From assembly GCA_023443925.1 (NCBI GenBank), contig JAEZSL010000246.1:1-9461 (forward strand): 9,461 nucleotides of DNA. The letters run 5' to 3'. This document shows, piece after piece, positions 7,701-9,461 of this stretch (position 1 is the first letter of the stretch; every line of letters begins with the position of its first letter). A program made the position numbers and the translations under genes. Source of the stretch: Bacillota bacterium. GTDB taxonomy: Bacteria > Bacillota_A > Clostridia > Lachnospirales > Lachnospiraceae. Under the pieces are notes generated by a model. The model worked only from the letters and a program-made list of their open reading frames with translations. It ran no database searches and had not been told where the DNA came from.

Positions 7701-7711
7701 CGATGCAGTGA
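4709..7711 (+). CDS. SARP/AfsR-like transcriptional regulator with winged helix, BTAD, STAND ATPase and TPR-like tail
   Basis: This is a 1000-residue signal-integrating regulator. Residues of about 5-90 form a winged-helix DNA-binding domain (LLLYVALEKTVTREIVSTLLW, then a helix around KNLRHALYITKKVF). Residues of about 95-228 are a bacterial transcriptional activation domain (BTAD), with YIDADPFDERVIRYLMVAY and a second helical repeat. A STAND/AAA-type ATPase follows, with Walker A GENGVGKT (273-280), Walker B-like ILLIFDNFHLAD (386-397) and the MalT/LuxR-type ETAGNAFFLNEIL (479-491). Residues of about 690-985 are helical, with TPR-like units near 825-858, 863-896 and 905-937. There is no C-terminal LuxR helix-turn-helix. 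The start is TTG, chosen because AGGAGG lies exactly seven bases upstream. The gene is divergent from the transporter/hut unit, whose regulation is its most plausible job. A ligand sensed through the TPR tail is family knowledge, not visible here. Confidence 0.93.
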   Translation: MHTLEIIVLQTPKIILDGTEIIFPYKKAEALLLYVALEKTVTREIVSTLLWEDADNETAKKNLRHALYITKKVFGFDVIVSPQKFSLSLHTEIHLLCDLDTFISSGDITLYNAEFMLGFSLKNTNAFEEWLGRKRDHIREIYLIKLYEYIISIPADRLSEIELFCSKYIDADPFDERVIRYLMVAYQKNKLYLKGIKAYQKLHKQLGCELGIVPGQDITDLYRKLRMEWAESATEEEPEEAPLIHGRKNEFSALRYLYNSFTDGSVVSVMLSGENGVGKTHLINSFLETVREDNILLLSTACYSLEEQVPLYPWNSIILQLDEFLQKNKYELPQAYSQAVAQYFPTFGNQVIQSFVSIDIANHFNFRAVCNGILRIFNQISEDTGILLIFDNFHLADSLSTQLIFMLLKELRQNFMIIFTGLDTLDDAMKDFTGTLLKTNMLTELKLNRFTKEDVMEIIDETLGKHDLNDKIIDTIYSETAGNAFFLNEILNTYKERGTISGLSLDAQNILNERLSGLTNEARQILDILSLFEDNVPLDVLEQVFHKSSLMMLDNIEELKRRSLIKEKLLHGQIIFVFTHNKMREFVGSRLSPSKQKLLHNSIAYALELVLPKTENNYYNRILYHFNLSNNTVKVLTYQILALVDSTASQLELYPSLMHSEDDMKLHNDDIITAYFQFLENSLEQANLQFQDSALYQNLKTRLLIAKGRYFILSGNYSSGLTTIKKVYSMPYALENPSYMLSALRQTVYYGIQLYQTDIMNEYIAKGLELARQNDIRMEYAIFLRLDGLKYLMLGDFANCLSNLQHSMEILKLQIHDSLSVINLTAAYNYLGEMERRQRRFPEAVSHYKTAVSLCTEHNIAISATFFTNLGCAYMGMGVRTEAFHNFLCASEIYENSRTLMGRSVTKGYCALYYSEGGDFETAKQFLSEAERSANQLGSPLEKGLLRRTQAELLYRFYTEYQEVLSEGLEFYIKDCRRLLEPLMNIYEVKDVDAFEIPMQ

Positions 7712-7721
7712 ATTAATAGTA

Positions 7722-7762
7722 AAACCGCAGTTAGGGAAACCATTCTTCCTCAACTGCGGTTT
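7722..7762. terminator. Bidirectional terminator between convergent genes
   Basis: An 11-bp perfect stem, AAACCGCAGTT with AACTGCGGTTT, extends after one mismatch into GGGAA/TTCCT-type pairs around a short loop. It starts ten bases after the SARP stop. The T run is short on the plus side (TTT then A) and longer on the minus side (TTTT). It therefore probably ends both the SARP transcript and the flavoprotein transcript, which converge here. Confidence 0.85.
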
Positions 7763-7802
7763 ATGCTTCCGGGCTTAAGCTGTAAAAATAGACTTTACAC
7801 AT

Positions 7803-8477
7803 TTACACAATCCAGCCGTTCTTTTTCCAGTATTCATTTTCAATTTCGCTCCATACTGCATTTTTATGCATCACTGTCATAATTTTAAAGAATACCCGGG
7901 TCTTAATACAGGGTTTCACTTTTCCCGCTGTGCGATTAATTTTGGCGGCAAGCCGTCTGACCTTTATGTTGAGCTTTTTTATTCTTTTACTATTTATTTC
8001 ATCCCATTTTTGGGCCATGACCGTAAAGCTAAGCTGATAAACCCGGCCCATCGACCACCAGATCATCTGATTACTGATGGCTTTTGTTGTCTTCGATGCA
8101 CCGGCACCGGCTGTGGTTGAAATGGCAATTCCGATTTTCTGCCGCATATCATAGGGTCTATGGCTCATCCAGCGGTAACCCAAATGGTCACAGAAGGTCT
8201 TTAACTGCCCGGACATACCCATACAGTAATTAGGCGAATCCAATATGATAACATCCGCTTCTTCCAGAGCTTTTATAATTGGTTCTGTCATATCTCTATG
8301 AGGACATAGATTTTCATCCTTTAGGATGCACTGTGTACAGCCGACACACGGACTAATGCCATTCACATTAAACTCTTTTATGTCTTCCTCAGCACAATCC
8401 AGCTGTTCCAACAATAAATGCGTCACATTATACGTATTTCCTTTATGAGCCTGACCATGTACTACTGCTATTTTCAT
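7803..8477 (-). CDS. Flavodoxin-fold NAD(P)H/FMN reductase of the iron-sulfur flavoprotein type
   Basis: This 224-residue cytosolic protein should bind FMN and shuttle electrons. The N-terminal beta strand MKIAVVHG runs into GQAHKGNTYNV (8-18), the phosphate loop of the NADPH-dependent FMN reductase group. SPNYCMGMSGQLKTFCDH (81-98) is the flavin-contacting segment typical of the family. Cysteines 44, 47, 50 and 58 form CX2CX2CX7C, which matches the compact motif that binds a 4Fe-4S cluster in archaeal and clostridial iron-sulfur flavoproteins, so a cluster is likely. The C-terminal 60 residues are basic and helical. The ATG overlaps the upstream TetR gene's stop as ATGA, and a GGAGG ten bases before it lies within that gene, so translation is probably coupled. 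The regulator likely controls this enzyme. The physiological substrate (quinone, disulfide, drug or metal response) cannot be read. Confidence 0.9.
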   Translation of the reverse strand: MKIAVVHGQAHKGNTYNVTHLLLEQLDCAEEDIKEFNVNGISPCVGCTQCILKDENLCPHRDMTEPIIKALEEADVIILDSPNYCMGMSGQLKTFCDHLGYRWMSHRPYDMRQKIGIAISTTAGAGASKTTKAISNQMIWWSMGRVYQLSFTVMAQKWDEINSKRIKKLNIKVRRLAAKINRTAGKVKPCIKTRVFFKIMTVMHKNAVWSEIENEYWKKNGWIV

Positions 8478-9064
8478 AATCCATACACCTCCATAAAATT
8501 CACAGTAATCTTCTCAATTTTCTGCAGTGCTTCTTCGATTGTCACAATACTGTAATCACATTCCTGCATAATACAAAAAACCGGCGAATAAAACTGATAT
8601 GCCATGGTTTCCGCATCATATACGTTCCTGCCACCCGACTTTAAAATTTCCGTAAAAACCTGAGTATTAAACTGAATGGAGGCTGTAATAAAATGATATG
8701 CATATAGCTTCCCGATTGCATCATTGCCGGGAGCACTGATCATGAAAAGTTTTCTGCATTTTTGAATATAATCATCCTGCATAAAGGTTTGAAAAACCGT
8801 CTTCACAAGTTGAATCAAATTCTCTTTTTCCATTCCGGTAAAAACAGACGGATTTTTTGTTATTTCCCCAAAAATGGCATCTGACTTTAATATATAGTGT
8901 TCTCTGATTGTATCAAAGATCTCTTCTTTTCCTTTATAATGCTTGTAAATCGAACTTTCTTTGATTCCCACCTTACCGGCAATATCTCTTATGGATACAC
9001 CATAATATCCATGAATGCAAAACAGATTAAGTGCCTCCAGTTCTATTCTTTCTTTCGTTGTCAT
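8474..9064 (-). CDS. TetR/AcrR-family transcriptional regulator
   Basis: This 196-residue one-component regulator has the TetR N-terminal domain: MTTKERIELEALNLFCIHGYYG, then the helix-turn-helix VSIRDIAGKVGIKESSIYKHYKGKEEIFD at about 23-51, matching the usual pattern of family repressors. The remaining helices (about 55-196) form the ligand-binding and dimer part, which is too variable to name an inducer. ATG at 9064 is the natural start for the family; GGAGG lies only four bases upstream, a short spacing. It is the first gene of a two-gene unit and overlaps the flavoprotein gene by four bases. Two palindromes sit on its own promoter, so it is probably autorepressed and induces the reductase when it binds its ligand. 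Regulation of the divergent membrane gene is possible but not shown. Confidence 0.94.
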   Translation of the reverse strand: MTTKERIELEALNLFCIHGYYGVSIRDIAGKVGIKESSIYKHYKGKEEIFDTIREHYILKSDAIFGEITKNPSVFTGMEKENLIQLVKTVFQTFMQDDYIQKCRKLFMISAPGNDAIGKLYAYHFITASIQFNTQVFTEILKSGGRNVYDAETMAYQFYSPVFCIMQECDYSIVTIEEALQKIEKITVNFMEVYGL

Positions 9065-9080
9065 ACTGCCTCCGATATTT

Positions 9081-9098
9081 AGCTAACATTTGTTAGCT
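9081..9098. promoter_or_regulatory. TetR operator candidate O1
   Basis: This is a perfect 18-bp palindrome with 8-bp arms AGCTAACA and TGTTAGCT around TT. It lies over the predicted start of the TetR transcript (near 9094) and 16 bp before the start codon. Size and symmetry fit a TetR-family dimer site. Confidence 0.75.
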
Positions 9099-9100
9099 TT

Positions 9101-9130
9101 ATTATAAGCTAACGGGTGTTATCCTGTCAA
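9101..9130 (-). promoter_or_regulatory. Promoter of the TetR-flavoprotein unit
   Basis: On the minus strand consensus TTGACA (9125-9130) and consensus TATAAT (9101-9106) are separated by 18 bases. The start is predicted near 9094, giving a leader of about 30 nt. A promoter this strong makes sense if it is normally repressed. Confidence 0.8.
9107..9124. promoter_or_regulatory. TetR operator candidate O2
   Basis: AGCTAACG-GG-TGTTATCC is an imperfect second copy of the 18-bp O1 palindrome, offset by 26 bp, and exactly fills the spacer between the -35 and -10 boxes. Binding at O1 and O2 would block the promoter from both sides of the -10 box. Confidence 0.65.
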
Positions 9131-9152
9131 GAGTTTCTAAAGGAGAAAAATA

Positions 9153-9224
9153 AAAATGTAAAAAACTATTGACATTTTCCACTCTATATTGTATATTACA
9201 AATGTCAAATACTTTTTACATTTT
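9153..9224. repeat. 72-bp nested inverted repeat (four AAATGT-type half sites)
   Basis: Outer arms AAAATGTAAAAA (9153-9164) and TTTTTACATTTT (9213-9224) are perfect 12-bp complements. Inner arms TTGACATTT (9169-9177) and AAATGTCAA (9200-9208) are perfect 9-bp complements. Both pairs share the same centre, 9188.5. Each half also forms a dyad AAATGT-N12-ACATTT. This looks like paired operators around the plus-strand promoter of the last gene. Confidence 0.8.
9169..9197 (+). promoter_or_regulatory. Promoter of the right-edge membrane protein gene
   Basis: TTGACA (9169-9174), 17 bases, then TATATT (9192-9197) predict a start near 9204, about 33 nt before the ATG. The -35 box is itself part of an inner half site of the nested inverted repeat, so repressor binding would exclude RNA polymerase. 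Confidence 0.75.
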
Positions 9225-9236
9225 GGAGGGTTATCA

Positions 9237-9461
9237 ATGAGAAAAATGGATGAAATGGAATTATACATTAATCAGAAAGGAATTAAATGGAGCTGGGCCT
9301 TCTTGGTGTTCTCCCTAATTATTTGGATTGGATACAACTTTATTACCAAAGCCCAAGGTGTTACAATCCCATCCCTGCTTTTCGGATTACAATTTCTGGT
9401 TTACTTTATTGTTACAAACATCGAGAAGAAAAAGGTTGACCATAATAGCGGTAAGATGCAA
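9237..9461 (+). CDS. Small membrane protein of unknown function, first 75 residues; runs off the right edge
   Basis: The frame opens at ATG 9237 with GGAGGG six bases upstream and stays open to the window end, so the C-terminus is unknown. A charged N-terminus (MRKMDEMELYINQKGIK) is followed by two probable membrane helices, at about 18-37 (rich in W, F, I) and about 43-61. A basic stretch IEKKKVDHN comes after them, suggesting a hairpin with both ends in the cytosol. I do not recognise a named family. Small two-helix proteins encoded with a compact helix-turn-helix repressor are common in Clostridia, and the operator-rich promoter fits that, but no such regulator is visible in the window. 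Expression is probably tightly regulated. Confidence 0.8.
   Translation, partial: MRKMDEMELYINQKGIKWSWAFLVFSLIIWIGYNFITKAQGVTIPSLLFGLQFLVYFIVTNIEKKKVDHNSGKMQ

Noticed and set aside
7764..7802. Second small hairpin (TGTAAA/TTTACA) after the flavoprotein gene
   Set aside because: It is only a 6-bp AT-rich stem. The strong hairpin at 7722-7762 explains termination for both strands.

Overview
The window looks like a piece of a low-to-moderate GC Firmicutes chromosome, most likely a Clostridia member close to Lachnospiraceae. The reasons are AT-rich spacers, strong GGAGG ribosome sites, sigma-A type promoters, a long-form urocanate hydratase, and protein families common in that group. The genus cannot be fixed from sequence alone. 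There are three blocks.

Block 1 (1-4378, minus strand) is a histidine/urocanate catabolism and transport unit. In transcription order it holds a betaine/osmoprotectant-type ABC permease (3251-3895), its ATPase (2229-3233), a second permease (1331-1981), and the N-terminal 395 residues of urocanate hydratase HutU, which runs off the left edge. No substrate-binding protein lies in the window. The hutU linkage suggests an importer for histidine or a related compound, like the HutXWV system of Sinorhizobium, rather than a pure osmoprotectant system. The first permease is preceded by a predicted leader of about 450 nt. It contains a strong minus-strand terminator-like hairpin near its start and two tandem copies of a structured repeat of about 137 bp.

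Block 2 (about 4424-7762, plus strand) is divergent. It encodes a 1000-residue SARP/AfsR-like regulator: winged helix, BTAD, STAND-type ATPase and TPR-like tail. It starts at TTG and overlaps closely with a possible 52-residue upstream small ORF whose 3' end carries the regulator's ribosome site. Its likely promoter lies inside a dyad. By position it is the obvious candidate regulator of block 1. A hairpin at 7722-7762 ends the block on both strands.

Block 3 (7803-9461) is a TetR-family regulator and an iron-sulfur flavoprotein-type reductase, co-transcribed on the minus strand with a 4-nt overlap. Their promoter is covered by two 18-bp operator-like palindromes. Divergent to them is the start of an unrecognised two-helix membrane protein. 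Its promoter lies within a 72-bp nested inverted repeat of four AAATGT-type half sites.

The least explained parts are the tandem structured repeats with the attenuator-like leader, the small ORF/leader before the SARP regulator, and the nested palindrome at the right end.
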